Of a stretch of 44,013 nt of DNA, positions 16,817-25,175 are shown in pieces. A model generated the notes under the pieces. The model saw only the letters and a program-made list of their open reading frames with translations, was not told where the DNA came from and made no database searches. Position numbers and translations under genes: made by a program. Within the stretch, counting starts at the first letter, position 1. Each line of letters starts with the position of its first letter. Where the stretch lies: IMG/VR virus record IMGVR_UViG_3300020054_000001, positions 1 to 44,013 of that record, one strand, 5' to 3'. This DNA comes from a virus.

Positions 16817-17256
16817 TATCCGAGCCCCTCAAAGGCGTCCCAATGCACGTCGATGAACGCCACGGGGCTCCCGCCCATCTTGCTCGTGGCCTGGACGTGG
16901 AGGTAATCCCCCGCCTGGAGGTACTGGACCGCGGGGGAGGTGAAGGTCCACGCCACGGTCGTGAAGTCCCCCGAGCCCGCGGCCAAGGTCACGTTCGCGA
17001 TCAGAGTCACCACCGCGCCCCGCCTCCGGTACATCTCCATAGTGGTGGAGCCCGAGGAGCCGTCCACCTCGTGGTGGAGGTGGGCGTAGGCGATGTGCCG
17101 CGCCTCCGAGGTGCCTACCCGCCCATACTCAGCCGCCGCCGTCGCCGTCAGGGTCCCTGGAGTCGGAGCTAGGGCCACGTCCTTCGTCACCGGGGACTGG
17201 AAGAAGGAGATCGTGGGGTACCAGAAGGGCCGCGGAAAGCGGTGGGACGTGAACAC
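16816..17256 (-). CDS. Beta-rich structural protein next to portal
   Basis: 146 aa with a GTG start. The sequence alternates hydrophobic and Thr/Ser residues (LTATAAAEYG, VVTLIANVTLAAGSGDFTTVAWTF in parts, HVQATSKMGGSPVAFIDVHW) and resembles a jelly-roll surface domain as in C1q-like or fibre-head proteins. It follows the portal fusion by 15 bp. Likely a virion decoration; exact role unknown. Confidence 0.6.
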   Translation of the reverse strand: MFTSHRFPRPFWYPTISFFQSPVTKDVALAPTPGTLTATAAAEYGRVGTSEARHIAYAHLHHEVDGSSGSTTMEMYRRRGAVVTLIANVTLAAGSGDFTTVAWTFTSPAVQYLQAGDYLHVQATSKMGGSPVAFIDVHWDAFEGLG

Positions 17257-17271
17257 TCAAGACCCCCCAGA

Positions 17272-20200
17272 TCACCCGAGGTCGGGCCGGAACTCTTCCT
17301 GCTCGGGCGGGACCGCGAGGATCAGACAGTTGCACTTGTCCCCGCCCTCGCATAGCTGGAAGGGCGTGGCGAAGAAGTCCAGTTCATCGGGGCCGAAAAC
17401 GGTCCCGTCGAACTGATCGCAGAACTGGCAGGTCTGGCTCTCCAAGAGGTTGCTGAAGATGAACCGGTCCGCGCCCTCGGCCCGTTGTTGCTGGGCTCGC
17501 CCCAGGCCGAAGGTGGTATTCACATCCGCTTGCGCTTGATTGGCCTCCGTGCCGGGAGAGAGGGCGCGGATCGCGCTCGTCACCAGAGCCCCGATCCCGA
17601 GGGTGGGCAGAGCCCCGCCGATCCCGGCGTTCTGGAGGACGCTCTGGGCTCGGTTGCGGAGCCGCGCGACCATCGCCGCCACGGTCGTCCGCGCCACGGA
17701 CTCGATCGCCTCGTTCGGCTCGATCTCGTCCACCTCGCTCTCAGGCTGGGCCGGGGCGGGCTTCGGCGCGCGGACCTTCCGCCTCCCTCCGGCCTTGGGC
17801 TGATCCGCCATCGCGCGGATCCGCTCCACGAGCCTCCGAGAGTCGAGGAGCGCCCCGGAAGACCCGCACCCACAGCCGGGGCCGTGGACGTGATCAGAGG
17901 ACGCCACAGCCCCCGAGGACCGCTCCTGCCACTCCAGGGAGACCTCGTCCTCGGTGATGGGTCCGCCCTTCGCCCACGTTCGGCACGTCCGCGCGCTGTG
18001 GCATTTGAAGTGGTGCATGTGGCAGTACCCGAGCCGCCCGTCCTCGTCGGACACCGGCCCCGGCATACATGCCTCCATCCTGGGGGACACATCGAAGGCG
18101 ACACAGTTCCCGCAGAGGCTCTCCCGCGCCGCCTCCTCGGACGTGTCCCACGCCTCCGCGATCTCCTCCCAGAAGTCCCCAGGGCGGTCCACATTGAGCG
18201 GCCCATAGCCGAACTGGCGGACCGTCGCGTCCCGGTTCCGGGTGTTGATCTGGACGCTCTGAGTCGCCGCGGGGCAAGCGGCGTGCTCAGCCATCGCGCG
18301 GGCGTCCTCGCGCTCCAAGATCCGCTCCACCCACTCGCGGCCAGGGTCGCCGCCCCAGCCCTGCCACGCTTGCCAGCCCTTGCCCTTCTCGTCCCAAGTC
18401 GCGCCCTCTTTGTCCACCTCATGGCGGGCGAAGTAGGACCTCATCCGACGCATCGTGGCGATCGTGACCGGGCGTCCGTTCGCGAGGTCCCGAGCACGGG
18501 CCAGACCCACCGCGGTCATCCCTCGCTCGCTTGGGTGTGCGTCCTTGCGGGCGCTGAGAGCGTCTCTCGCGGCCTTTCGCACCGATTCCGGGGGAATGTG
18601 TGTGTCTGACTCCGCGGAGGCCACCAGGGTCCTCTCCGGCGCTGGAATCCCCGGGGAGCCCACCTTGGCCTCACCGGTTGCGAGGTCCGCCGCCAAGGAC
18701 GGGTCATCCTCCAGGCGATCCATCTCGCTCTCGACGGAGAGCCGCCCCGAGCGGTACACACGGCGGAGGGCGGTGATCAGGTTCCGCTCTAGCTCGCGCT
18801 CGTTCGGGACCGGGATGTCCGCCACGTCCCCGAGGGTCTCGGCGTCCTTCTCCAGCCTGTCCCCGTACTCCTTCGCGGTCTCCATCCGCCAGTCCACGAG
18901 GACCTTCGTCACCTCGTCCTTCCCGGCGTTCGTGACCGCGAGGGTCTCCGAGAGGCGGATCACCGTCTCGATCGGACGGACCGCGCGACCACCGGGACCG
19001 GCCACGATCCGATCCCCCATCACGCGGGACTCGGGGAGCAGATCCGCCGCGGCCTGTGGCTTGTTCGGGTGGCCCTCTGGGAGCAGATCATCGTCCTGGG
19101 GGTGGCCTCCGGTGCCAGCCACGCGGCGGAGGAACCCGTTGACGCGCCCCATTGCCCACTGGTTCCGGGTCATCCCTGGACGGTGGGAGACGGAGAAGGC
19201 ACCCGCCCCGCGTCGATACACAGCCTTCAGAGCGCCCAGGTCCACCCGTCGAGCCTTCGAGGTGCGGCCATCGTTGTGGTCCTCGACCTTGGCGCGTAGG
19301 GCCTCCTCCACCGCGGGCGAGACCTCGATCCCGCCTCGCTTTCCACTGGCGGATCCCTCGGGGTTCTTCTTCGAGCCGCGGACCCGCTCCTCAGGGAGGG
19401 CGGGAGTCTTCGCGGGGTCTTCCGCCGCCGCTCGGACCTCGGACTGATCCTCCGCCTCGTCGGCCTCCTCGCCGCCCGAGTCAGTGACTCCGCCGCCGTC
19501 CCCATCGGGCGGACCTTCCGGGGGCTCGTCCGGTCCGTCTGGCTCGTCCTCCTCGCCCGTGTCCGCCTGGGTCGGCGTGATGTTCGGCGGGGCCTCGTTC
19601 TGGAGTCGCGCCTTCCACTGGGCCGAGGTCTCCATCGGCATCTCAGGCAGGTTCAGCGCATCGCGGATCGTGGCCTCGATCCCGCCGTCCAGAGTCAACG
19701 CGCCCGCGTCGGATGCCTTCGTGATCGCGGCCACGAACTCGGACGGGTCCGAGACCGGCATGGGGCCGAAGGACAGGACCGGATAGGATTCCACGTCCCG
19801 GAAATTGAGCGAGACCAGACGCTTCAAGGGGGCCGTGGAGACGGGGCCGCGCGTCAGGGTGGAGACGATGGTCCGCGCCACATACTCGGCCAGGGCGTGG
19901 AACTCCTGCTTCTGGCTCCCGTGGAGGGCCTGGGTCCCGTTGGCGGAGCCGGTCGCCACATGCTGAGCGAACATCCCGGCGAGGGCGTCCATCTTGAGTT
20001 GCTGCTTGGTCTTGTCGAGGTCGCCCGCTCTGAACGGCACCTCCCGGTAGGTGACCCGGAACCCGGGCGGGAGGGAGTACCTCGCCAGAGCCCCCGCGCG
20101 GAGGTTGGAGACGATCTGATTCACCGTGGCGATATCGCCGGGGTTCGCCTCCGCCGTCGTCTCGATCTGTGGGATCCCGAATGCCGCCTTCTGCCACCCG

Positions 20201-21096
20201 TTGATCTGGAGCTTGCTCAGGGTGCGCCACTGTTCCCAGAGGCTCCAGTTGGGCCGGAGGAGGCCATAGGGCGCGGGGTCGTTCCCCTGGGGCATAAAGC
20301 GCGCGTGGACTAGCTGATCCGCCCTAAATCGCACGTTGTCGTAGTTGCGGGCGCGGGTCGCCTTGGCGATCTCCTCGTCCCCTCCGACGTTGTACACCTC
20401 CACGCCCCACACGGTCCGATTGTGCGGCCCCGGCTCGGGGAGCCAATACTGGACGTTCCACGCGGGGATCGGAGCGATCTGGAGCGTGTGTGCGCCCTGT
20501 AGGACCACGGCCCCGGAGTCATCGCGGACCGTGATCGTGGGATCGACCGGATAGTATGGCTGGCCCAGGACGAAGCCATCCGTCGGGAGCGTGGCGAACT
20601 GGCTCAGGAGGCCCATCATCCCGCCGCCGCCGCCCGCGTAGTGGTCATCGATCACCGTGCGGGCGAACTCCGCGATCATCAGGTCGCGGGAATCGCCGCC
20701 CTTCGGGGGATCGATCCGCCACTGGCGCGAGAGCGTGGAGAGGCTCCAGGCCAGTTTCCCCGCCTGGAGGATCGGCCACTCGCGGACCATCTTGTCCCGG
20801 AAGCCGATGTACCCGTCGAACCCGAACCACTGATCCTGATCGAGCCGGTCGTTGTGCTCTAGCTGGACCTCACCCCCGGAGACGTAGACGCTCGGGGGCG
20901 CGTAGTCCTTCCGAGGGAGCCCGCTTGGGGCCTGAGTCGCCAGGGCGGTGATCTCGCGCGGGACGGTGATCTGGGGCTGACCCGTGGCCTTGGCGCGTTC
21001 CACCGTCGCCGCGTCAACCGCCAGGGTCCAAGTGAGTGAGCCGTTGTCTTCCACGCGAGCAAAGTACGCGCGGGCATAAGATCGCGCAACCGTCAA
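17272..21096 (-). CDS. Portal-MuF fusion protein
   Basis: 1,274 aa, about twice a normal portal. Residues 1-490 are a Mu gp29/DUF935-like portal (KQQLKMDALAGMFAQHV and the LHGSQKQEF region typical of the wing). An acidic Pro/Gly linker (500-560) leads to two helical repeats-like modules (about 590-665 with YRRGAGAFSVSHRPGMTRNQ, and 835-930 with GMTAVGLARARDLANGRP), a Cys cluster (C995, C998, C1010, C1025, C1032, C1038) that could hold metal, and a MuF/SPP1 gp7-like end (LESQTCQFCDQFDGTVFG, LCEGGDKCNC). One chain would therefore supply the DNA channel and the minor head protein. The start codon is TTG at 21096, after a repeated hairpin; a GTG at residue 15 is an alternative. Confidence 0.85.
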   Translation of the reverse strand: MTVARSYARAYFARVEDNGSLTWTLAVDAATVERAKATGQPQITVPREITALATQAPSGLPRKDYAPPSVYVSGGEVQLEHNDRLDQDQWFGFDGYIGFRDKMVREWPILQAGKLAWSLSTLSRQWRIDPPKGGDSRDLMIAEFARTVIDDHYAGGGGGMMGLLSQFATLPTDGFVLGQPYYPVDPTITVRDDSGAVVLQGAHTLQIAPIPAWNVQYWLPEPGPHNRTVWGVEVYNVGGDEEIAKATRARNYDNVRFRADQLVHARFMPQGNDPAPYGLLRPNWSLWEQWRTLSKLQINGWQKAAFGIPQIETTAEANPGDIATVNQIVSNLRAGALARYSLPPGFRVTYREVPFRAGDLDKTKQQLKMDALAGMFAQHVATGSANGTQALHGSQKQEFHALAEYVARTIVSTLTRGPVSTAPLKRLVSLNFRDVESYPVLSFGPMPVSDPSEFVAAITKASDAGALTLDGGIEATIRDALNLPEMPMETSAQWKARLQNEAPPNITPTQADTGEEDEPDGPDEPPEGPPDGDGGGVTDSGGEEADEAEDQSEVRAAAEDPAKTPALPEERVRGSKKNPEGSASGKRGGIEVSPAVEEALRAKVEDHNDGRTSKARRVDLGALKAVYRRGAGAFSVSHRPGMTRNQWAMGRVNGFLRRVAGTGGHPQDDDLLPEGHPNKPQAAADLLPESRVMGDRIVAGPGGRAVRPIETVIRLSETLAVTNAGKDEVTKVLVDWRMETAKEYGDRLEKDAETLGDVADIPVPNERELERNLITALRRVYRSGRLSVESEMDRLEDDPSLAADLATGEAKVGSPGIPAPERTLVASAESDTHIPPESVRKAARDALSARKDAHPSERGMTAVGLARARDLANGRPVTIATMRRMRSYFARHEVDKEGATWDEKGKGWQAWQGWGGDPGREWVERILEREDARAMAEHAACPAATQSVQINTRNRDATVRQFGYGPLNVDRPGDFWEEIAEAWDTSEEAARESLCGNCVAFDVSPRMEACMPGPVSDEDGRLGYCHMHHFKCHSARTCRTWAKGGPITEDEVSLEWQERSSGAVASSDHVHGPGCGCGSSGALLDSRRLVERIRAMADQPKAGGRRKVRAPKPAPAQPESEVDEIEPNEAIESVARTTVAAMVARLRNRAQSVLQNAGIGGALPTLGIGALVTSAIRALSPGTEANQAQADVNTTFGLGRAQQQRAEGADRFIFSNLLESQTCQFCDQFDGTVFGPDELDFFATPFQLCEGGDKCNCLILAVPPEQEEFRPDLG

Positions 21097-21100
21097 GGGT

Positions 21101-21126
21101 GCCCCGTACTAGGCCCGGGGCGGGGC
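21101..21126 (-). repeat. Type II intercistronic hairpin
   Basis: RNA sense: GCCCCG ... CGGGGC around a loop containing GGCCTAGTA; an alternative register pairs CGGGG with CCCCG closer to the loop. One of six copies of an intercistronic hairpin; here it sits just before the portal start. Confidence 0.75.
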
Positions 21127-21138
21127 TCGTGGGTTGAC

Positions 21139-21396
21139 TTAGCGCGACACCTCGAAGAGTCCGGGCGCGGCCTCCGCCGCCGTCTGGCTGCTCTGGTAGG
21201 TGTCACCGAAAGCCATCGCACCGAGCGATCCGGGCCGCTGGTAGTACAGGTCATACACCCGCTCGCCGGAGACCTCGTCACGATAGCTACGGATCTCGCA
21301 CTTGCTGTCCTTGGACCGCAGGACATCGAGACCATCGCCGCGGCGAATCGAGAACCAGTTGTTGAGGTCGGCGTAGTTGGCGGCGTTCGTGGTCAT
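21139..21396 (-). CDS. Small orphan protein with own promoter
   Basis: 85 aa, starts MTTNAANYADLNNWFSIRRGDG. Mixed alpha/beta with a central strand pair (KCEIRSYRDEVSGERVYDLYYQ) and a Gly/Ala-rich end. First gene of a transcript that leads into the portal fusion, so its promoter also feeds the head operon. No family recognised. Confidence 0.75.
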   Translation of the reverse strand: MTTNAANYADLNNWFSIRRGDGLDVLRSKDSKCEIRSYRDEVSGERVYDLYYQRPGSLGAMAFGDTYQSSQTAAEAAPGLFEVSR

Positions 21397-21466
21397 GTTC
21401 TCTCTCCTCCCGGGTGCTCCGTGCCCCCGTTGGATTATTTATAGACCCCCTCGATATTGGGCGCAA
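21397..21466 (-). promoter_or_regulatory. Type A promoter with leader hairpin
   Basis: Minus strand: -35 TTGCGC (21466-21461), 17-bp spacer, -10 TATAAA (21443-21438). Leader folds as GGGGGC-ACGGA-GCACCC with one mismatch, then GGGAGGAGAGAG. Probably the main promoter for portal and downstream head genes. Confidence 0.88.
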
Positions 21467-21491
21467 GCGGAAAAGCGAAAAAAAGCGAAAG

Positions 21492-21520
21492 AAAAAGCCC
21501 CGAGGATTTCCCCAGGGCCT
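21492..21520 (-). terminator. Intrinsic terminator
   Basis: Minus strand: GCCC-T ... GGGGC stem followed by TTTTTC. Lies after the small gene ending at 21534 and just upstream of the next type A promoter, so its T-run forms part of that promoter's upstream tract. Confidence 0.75.
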
Positions 21521-21533
21521 CTCCGTCTCCTCT

Positions 21534-21731
21534 TTAGCCTCCGATCACGAGGCAGAAGATCGGCGTGGACGACCCCAGCACGGCCAGCGTCCGCCGCACG
21601 ATCCGCACACGTTGATCCGGGTTCTCCCGCCTCAACTCCTCCCGCCACGCGGCGGCGTCCGCCCTGGAGGTGAAGGTCCAGATCGCTCCGAGTTCCCCTC
21701 CGGGGGTGATGCAATGGCCGGGGTTGTTCAT
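21534..21731 (-). CDS. Small orphan protein
   Basis: 65 aa, starts MNNPGHCITPGGELGAIWTF, with a GGGAGGGAG ribosome site. A basic helix (DAAAWREELRRENPDQRVRIV) is followed by a hydrophobic end (LAVLGSSTPIFCLVIGG) that could insert in a membrane. Third gene of a three-gene transcript that ends at a terminator. Function unknown. Confidence 0.7.
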   Translation of the reverse strand: MNNPGHCITPGGELGAIWTFTSRADAAAWREELRRENPDQRVRIVRRTLAVLGSSTPIFCLVIGG

Positions 21732-21741
21732 GGCTCCCTCC

Positions 21742-21909
21742 CTAGCTCTCGGCCCTAGCGAGGGCCTCCATCGTCACGCGGGCGTCAGTCTCCGCGGCAC
21801 GCTTCGTGCCGGTGTACTCGATCTCTTGCACGATCCGCCCGTTGCGGCGGATCTGGGAGCGCCAGACACGGCTCCCGGCGCGGAACGTCATCACAGACCA
21901 GTTGCTCAT
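21742..21909 (-). CDS. Small orphan protein (55 aa)
   Basis: 55 aa, starts MSNWSVMTFRAGSRVW, ends ARAES. A beta-type N-terminal half (RVWRSQIRRNGRIVQEIEY) and a C-terminal helix. Ribosome site GAGGAGGAGAGAG directly upstream, preceded by a type II hairpin; stop lies 10 bp before the next start. The shared leader with neighbouring genes supports a real gene. No family recognised. Confidence 0.75.
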   Translation of the reverse strand: MSNWSVMTFRAGSRVWRSQIRRNGRIVQEIEYTGTKRAAETDARVTMEALARAES

Positions 21910-21923
21910 CTCTCTCTCCTCCT

Positions 21924-21944
21924 CCCGGGTACAAGGCCCCCGGG
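21924..21944 (-). repeat. Type II intercistronic hairpin
   Basis: RNA sense: CCCGGG-GGCCTTGTA-CCCGGG, six-pair stem with the shared loop, directly upstream of a GGAGGAGAGAG ribosome site. Confidence 0.85.
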
Positions 21945-21958
21945 CGGGCTCTGGGTTG

Positions 21959-22186
21959 CTAGTCGATCAGGTAGCAGTCGGCCAGCGCGGCTTTGACCGT
22001 CGCGGCCTTGCCCTCCGCGATCACCGTGGGCGCGATCCCCGTGGTGGTCAGGGAGTAGTGGCCCGCGTCGTAGCGGAGCGAGAGCGTCCCGAGGCGGGTC
22101 TGGCCGATGAGGGCGTCCCCTTGCTTGCGGGCGAGGCGAAGGTCAGAGGCGGCGAAGCGGGCGAGGTCGGCGTCAAGTGCGGTCAT
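21959..22186 (-). CDS. Small orphan protein with type A promoter
   Basis: 75 aa from the ATG at 22186 (MTALDADLARFAASDLRLAR), which sits next to GGAGGAGAGAGACC. An N-terminal helix is followed by short strands (TLSLRYDAGHYSLTTTG) and a final helix (AATVKAALADCYL). A longer frame to 22258 would run through the promoter and is rejected. First of three small genes on one transcript. No known family. Confidence 0.78.
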   Translation of the reverse strand: MTALDADLARFAASDLRLARKQGDALIGQTRLGTLSLRYDAGHYSLTTTGIAPTVIAEGKAATVKAALADCYLID

Positions 22187-22302
22187 GGTCTCTCTCCTCC
22201 TGGGGCGTCGTTGCCCCGTCGATGCTCTATTTATAGACGCGGGCGATATCGAGCGCAAGCGGAAAAGCGAAGAAATATCGGAAAGGCGAGGCGTCCAGCG
22301 TT
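22187..22302 (-). promoter_or_regulatory. Type A promoter, leader hairpin and upstream motif
   Basis: Minus strand: -35 TTGCGC (22258-22253), 17-bp spacer, -10 TATAAA (22235-22230). Leader stem GGGGC-AACGAC-GCCCC before AGGAGGAGAGAG. Upstream motif ACGCTGGACGCCTCGCC lies with CTCGCC exactly 22 nt from CCGCTTGCGC. Confidence 0.9.
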
Positions 22303-22311
22303 TCTAGAACG

Positions 22312-22333
22312 AAAAAACCCCGCCTGGGCGGGG
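22312..22333 (-). terminator. Strong intrinsic terminator
   Basis: Minus strand: CCCCGCC-CA-GGCGGGG followed by TTTTTT. It ends the transcript of the single gene at 22358. Confidence 0.92.
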
Positions 22334-22357
22334 CTTGATCGGAGCGGGGCTTGTGGC

Positions 22358-22642
22358 CTAGAGGCTCGTGTAGAGGCCCGTGGTGGACTCGATCACGCTC
22401 TTGACGTTCGAGGCGTAGACACCGGAGAAGGACGCCACCTCCTTGATCGAGAAGTTCCGGCCCAGCTTGAGGAAGTCCATCGTGTAGGTGTCATCACCGG
22501 CCAGGGTGATCTTGAGGTAGTTGGCCTTTCGGCTCCCGCGGAACTTGAAGGACAGGGCGTCCCCGTGGTCGATCAGGTTGAAGGCTCCCATCATCACGAG
22601 AGCGCCGCCGAGTTGGGTCTGGATGGTGCGGGCGATGTTCAT
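22358..22642 (-). CDS. Orphan protein expressed as a single gene
   Basis: 94 aa, starts MNIARTIQTQLGGALVMMG. Basic; alternates helix and strand, with FSIKEVASFSGVYASNVKSV near the end resembling a helix-turn-helix-like turn, although I would not call it one. Complete monocistronic unit: type A promoter, leader hairpin, gene, perfect terminator. It lies just after the large terminase stop. Function unknown. Confidence 0.8.
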   Translation of the reverse strand: MNIARTIQTQLGGALVMMGAFNLIDHGDALSFKFRGSRKANYLKITLAGDDTYTMDFLKLGRNFSIKEVASFSGVYASNVKSVIESTTGLYTSL

Positions 22643-22758
22643 GGTCTCTCTCCTCCGCGGGGTTCGTCCCCGTCGATGAGTTAGTTATAGATGACCACCC
22701 ACACGGGCGCAAGCGGAAAAGCGAAAAAAGACGGAAAAGGCGAGACGTACAGCGGTTA
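22643..22758 (-). promoter_or_regulatory. Type A promoter, leader hairpin and upstream motif
   Basis: Minus strand: -35 TTGCGC (22712-22707), 17-bp spacer, -10 TATAAC (22689-22684). Leader stem CGGGG-ACGAA-CCCCG. Upstream motif CCGCTGTACGTCTCGCC starts at the terminase stop codon and has the fixed 22-nt distance. Confidence 0.9.
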
Positions 22759-24564
22759 GAACCCGCCAGATCCGTCCCACATATCCCCGGAAAACCACGG
22801 GGACGCGATCTCCGGGGCCGCGGGCGTCAGCTTGATCCGCTCGGTCGGCCTCTTCCGTTGCTCCCAGATCACGCCCTGAGCCGCCGCGTCGGGAAGGTCG
22901 TTCCGCCCGGTCCCGTCTCGGCACTCAGCCTCGAACATCACGACCCACGGAACGGAGACGCGCCCCGAGTCCTTCCCGAGTGCATCCGGCCACCGGTCCC
23001 CGCGCGCCCTGGCGATAGGGAGGAGGGTGGCGATCTCCGAGTAGCTCACCGAGACGCGGCGGAGCCATGTGGCGTCGGGGTGCGGGAGGTAGACCTGCCC
23101 TGAGCGCATACGGGCCGCGAGGACGCCGATCCGGCTCTCCTTCGACTGAGACCCAGGGGAGAACCCCTCCACCCCTCGGATCACCCTCTGAAGGTCCTCC
23201 ACGAGGGCGGGGCCGAGGGCCTTGGTCTCCACGATGAACGAGTCCAGCCCCGGGGACTGAGCCCGCGCGAAGTCGAGACACCGCTGGCGCATCTCGTGCC
23301 ACGTCATCACGTCCGCGTCGAGGTCGTACAGGTACAGGATCGCGCCCTGGCGTCCCATAGCCTCGATCGCCACGCGGGAGGAGGTGGCCTTGGTGGTCCC
23401 GAACGTGGCGTCAATGCTGGCCCACCTCTGATCCATCGTGATCGTGGCCGGGTGCTCGAAGAATCGGGGACAAGCGTCCAGGGCCTCCGCTAGTTCGTTC
23501 CCGCCCTCCTTCTGGGGGTCCTGCCGGTATTGGGCGGCGTACTGTGACGGCCCCATCACCTCTCTCTGGCGGTTTAGGATCTCAGACGATAGGAGGACCG
23601 GGTGGAGTAACTCCCCGGGCTCAGATCGCGGATCTGACGGCGAGGCGTGGGGGTGCTCGGGGTCATACTCGGCGGGGAGGCAGAGGTGATCCCAGCCCAT
23701 GCGGATCAGCCACCCTCCCACGTCCAGATCGTGGAGCCTCTGGCCGATCACCATGCGGGCGTGATGCCCGTCCCGCTGGTCATCGATCCGGTTCCATAGC
23801 TGGCCCGCGATCACGCTCCGCACCTCTAGCAGTCGGCGGGCGGTCTGATCCTCCGAGCCGCGGATCACCTCCGAGGCGTCCAGGGCATCGTCTACGCCCC
23901 ACATCCCGCCACGGAGGCCGGTGATCTGGGTGCTCCGGGTGCTGAGGCACTGACGGCCCCCGCCGCTGTTTAACTCGAACCAGAGGCGCTCATTCTTGTC
24001 ATCGCGGAAGGCCCACGGCTGATCCCCCGCCTGGAGGACCTCGTCCCAGGGTCCGCCCCTCCACTGGTCAAGCTCTCGGAGCCTTCGGACCTGATACCGG
24101 AGGAGCCGCTGGTATCGCTCCGAGCGGATGATGTACCGGGCGCGGCCTGAGTCCCGGGAGACCACCCGATCCGAGCCACTGAGCCAGATGCACGTCCACG
24201 TCGGATCGTGGAGCCACCGGAAGGGCGCGGAGAGGACCGAGCCCACGACGGACTTCATGGACCCGGGAGGGACCGCGAGGTAGCCGTTGGGGCGGCGGTA
24301 TGTGATCCGCTCCTCGATCCAGTCACACATCACGCGCACGTAGGGAGCCGGGAGGAATGGCCGCGCGCCGTGGAGGACCGGCCACACATACAGCAGGAAC
24401 CCGAACAGGCTCCCCAGGGCCTCCTCCATCTCCAGGGCCTCCTCCACGAGCCTCCGAGGCTCCCCAGAGAGCCCCGCCGCATGAGCCCGCGCGGTCTCCC
24501 CGTCGCCCTCTCGGGCCGCGAGGATCGCGCGCTGGGCTCGGATCCGGTCTAGTGTCGCGCTCAT
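22756..24564 (-). CDS. terL: Large terminase subunit
   Basis: 602 aa DNA-packaging motor. ATPase: Walker A VPPGSMKS at residues 98-105 (Lys104), Walker B with VDD at 224-226. Nuclease: acidic residues D385 (SIDATFG), E446 (FIVETKAL) and D557/D559 (NDLPDAAA) in the usual order of the RNase H-like domain. Length is normal. The ATG overlaps the stop of the preceding small gene as ATGA. It is the fourth gene of a transcript starting at the type A promoter near 25448, and is followed by a conserved upstream motif of the next promoter. The small subunit is encoded elsewhere. Confidence 0.93.
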   Translation of the reverse strand: MSATLDRIRAQRAILAAREGDGETARAHAAGLSGEPRRLVEEALEMEEALGSLFGFLLYVWPVLHGARPFLPAPYVRVMCDWIEERITYRRPNGYLAVPPGSMKSVVGSVLSAPFRWLHDPTWTCIWLSGSDRVVSRDSGRARYIIRSERYQRLLRYQVRRLRELDQWRGGPWDEVLQAGDQPWAFRDDKNERLWFELNSGGGRQCLSTRSTQITGLRGGMWGVDDALDASEVIRGSEDQTARRLLEVRSVIAGQLWNRIDDQRDGHHARMVIGQRLHDLDVGGWLIRMGWDHLCLPAEYDPEHPHASPSDPRSEPGELLHPVLLSSEILNRQREVMGPSQYAAQYRQDPQKEGGNELAEALDACPRFFEHPATITMDQRWASIDATFGTTKATSSRVAIEAMGRQGAILYLYDLDADVMTWHEMRQRCLDFARAQSPGLDSFIVETKALGPALVEDLQRVIRGVEGFSPGSQSKESRIGVLAARMRSGQVYLPHPDATWLRRVSVSYSEIATLLPIARARGDRWPDALGKDSGRVSVPWVVMFEAECRDGTGRNDLPDAAAQGVIWEQRKRPTERIKLTPAAPEIASPWFSGDMWDGSGGF

Positions 24565-24803
24565 CTCAGGATGGCCGCGGTGGCGTCGGAGAGCCTGCTA
24601 AAGACCCCGTCCACGTCGCAGAGGTGGACCCGGTAGCGGGGATCCAGCGGATCCGCGTGCTGGGCGGCATGGTGGATCGCCCTGGCTTGCTCCGCGTCCT
24701 GGGTCACGATCCAGTCTCGGCACCGATCCCCGCCATAGTGGAAGGTCGCCACGACGTGGGAGCCCCGCACCTCATACCAACCCCGATCGATCTTCGTCCT
24801 CAT
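24561..24803 (-). CDS. Orphan protein translationally coupled to terL
   Basis: 80 aa (MRTKIDRGWYEVRGSHVVATF). N-terminal strands, then a helix with paired His residues (QARAIHHAAQHADPL) and a further strand region. Stop overlaps the terL start, and a type II hairpin precedes its GGAGGAGAC ribosome site. Coupling to terL hints at a packaging-linked or simply co-regulated role. Not homologous by eye to small terminases. Confidence 0.72.
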   Translation of the reverse strand: MRTKIDRGWYEVRGSHVVATFHYGGDRCRDWIVTQDAEQARAIHHAAQHADPLDPRYRVHLCDVDGVFSRLSDATAAILR

Positions 24804-24814
24804 CGTCTCCTCCT

Positions 24815-24835
24815 GCCCGGTACAAGGCCCCGGGC
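24815..24835 (-). repeat. Type II intercistronic hairpin
   Basis: RNA sense: GCCCGG-GGCCTTGTA-CCGGGC, six-pair stem with conserved loop, followed by CAGGAGGAGAC. Confidence 0.88.
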
Positions 24836-24861
24836 GGGGCTATGGGTGTCTGGGGTCGCGC

Positions 24862-25128
24862 TCATGCGATCAGGGCCTGGAGGACGATCGCCTTGGCCTC
24901 TCGGACCGTGGCCCCGTTGGGGATCTCCACGTCGGCTCCGTCCACGTCCGCGCACCAGACCCAGGGGGCCTCACGGTCCCGCACGAGTCCGCCGACCCCG
25001 TTGGCGTGCCAGCGGGTGGGGCGCTCCCGCTGGATCCTGGCGACCCACTCCCCGCCGACCTCCAGGCTCCACTCGGTGCATCCCTCGAAGGTCCCCAGGT
25101 TCTCCCACTTGCCGATCTGCTTGCTCAT
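24862..25128 (-). CDS. Orphan protein, Trp-rich
   Basis: 88 aa from the ATG at 25128 (MSKQIGKWENLGTFEGCTEW) next to GGAGGAGAGAG. Seven tryptophans, beta-type spacing and a final helix (ATVREAKAIVLQALIA). The longer frame to 25290 runs antisense-like through the neighbouring gene and is rejected. Middle gene of the pre-terL transcript. No family recognised. Confidence 0.75.
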   Translation of the reverse strand: MSKQIGKWENLGTFEGCTEWSLEVGGEWVARIQRERPTRWHANGVGGLVRDREAPWVWCADVDGADVEIPNGATVREAKAIVLQALIA

Positions 25129-25142
25129 CTCTCTCTCCTCCT

Positions 25143-25163
25143 GCCCGGTACAAGGCCACGGGC
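25143..25163 (-). repeat. Type II intercistronic hairpin
   Basis: RNA sense: GCCCG-TGGCCTTGTAC-CGGGC, five-pair stem; same loop core, followed by CAGGAGGAGAGAG. Confidence 0.85.
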
Positions 25164-25175
25164 GGGGCGTTCTGG

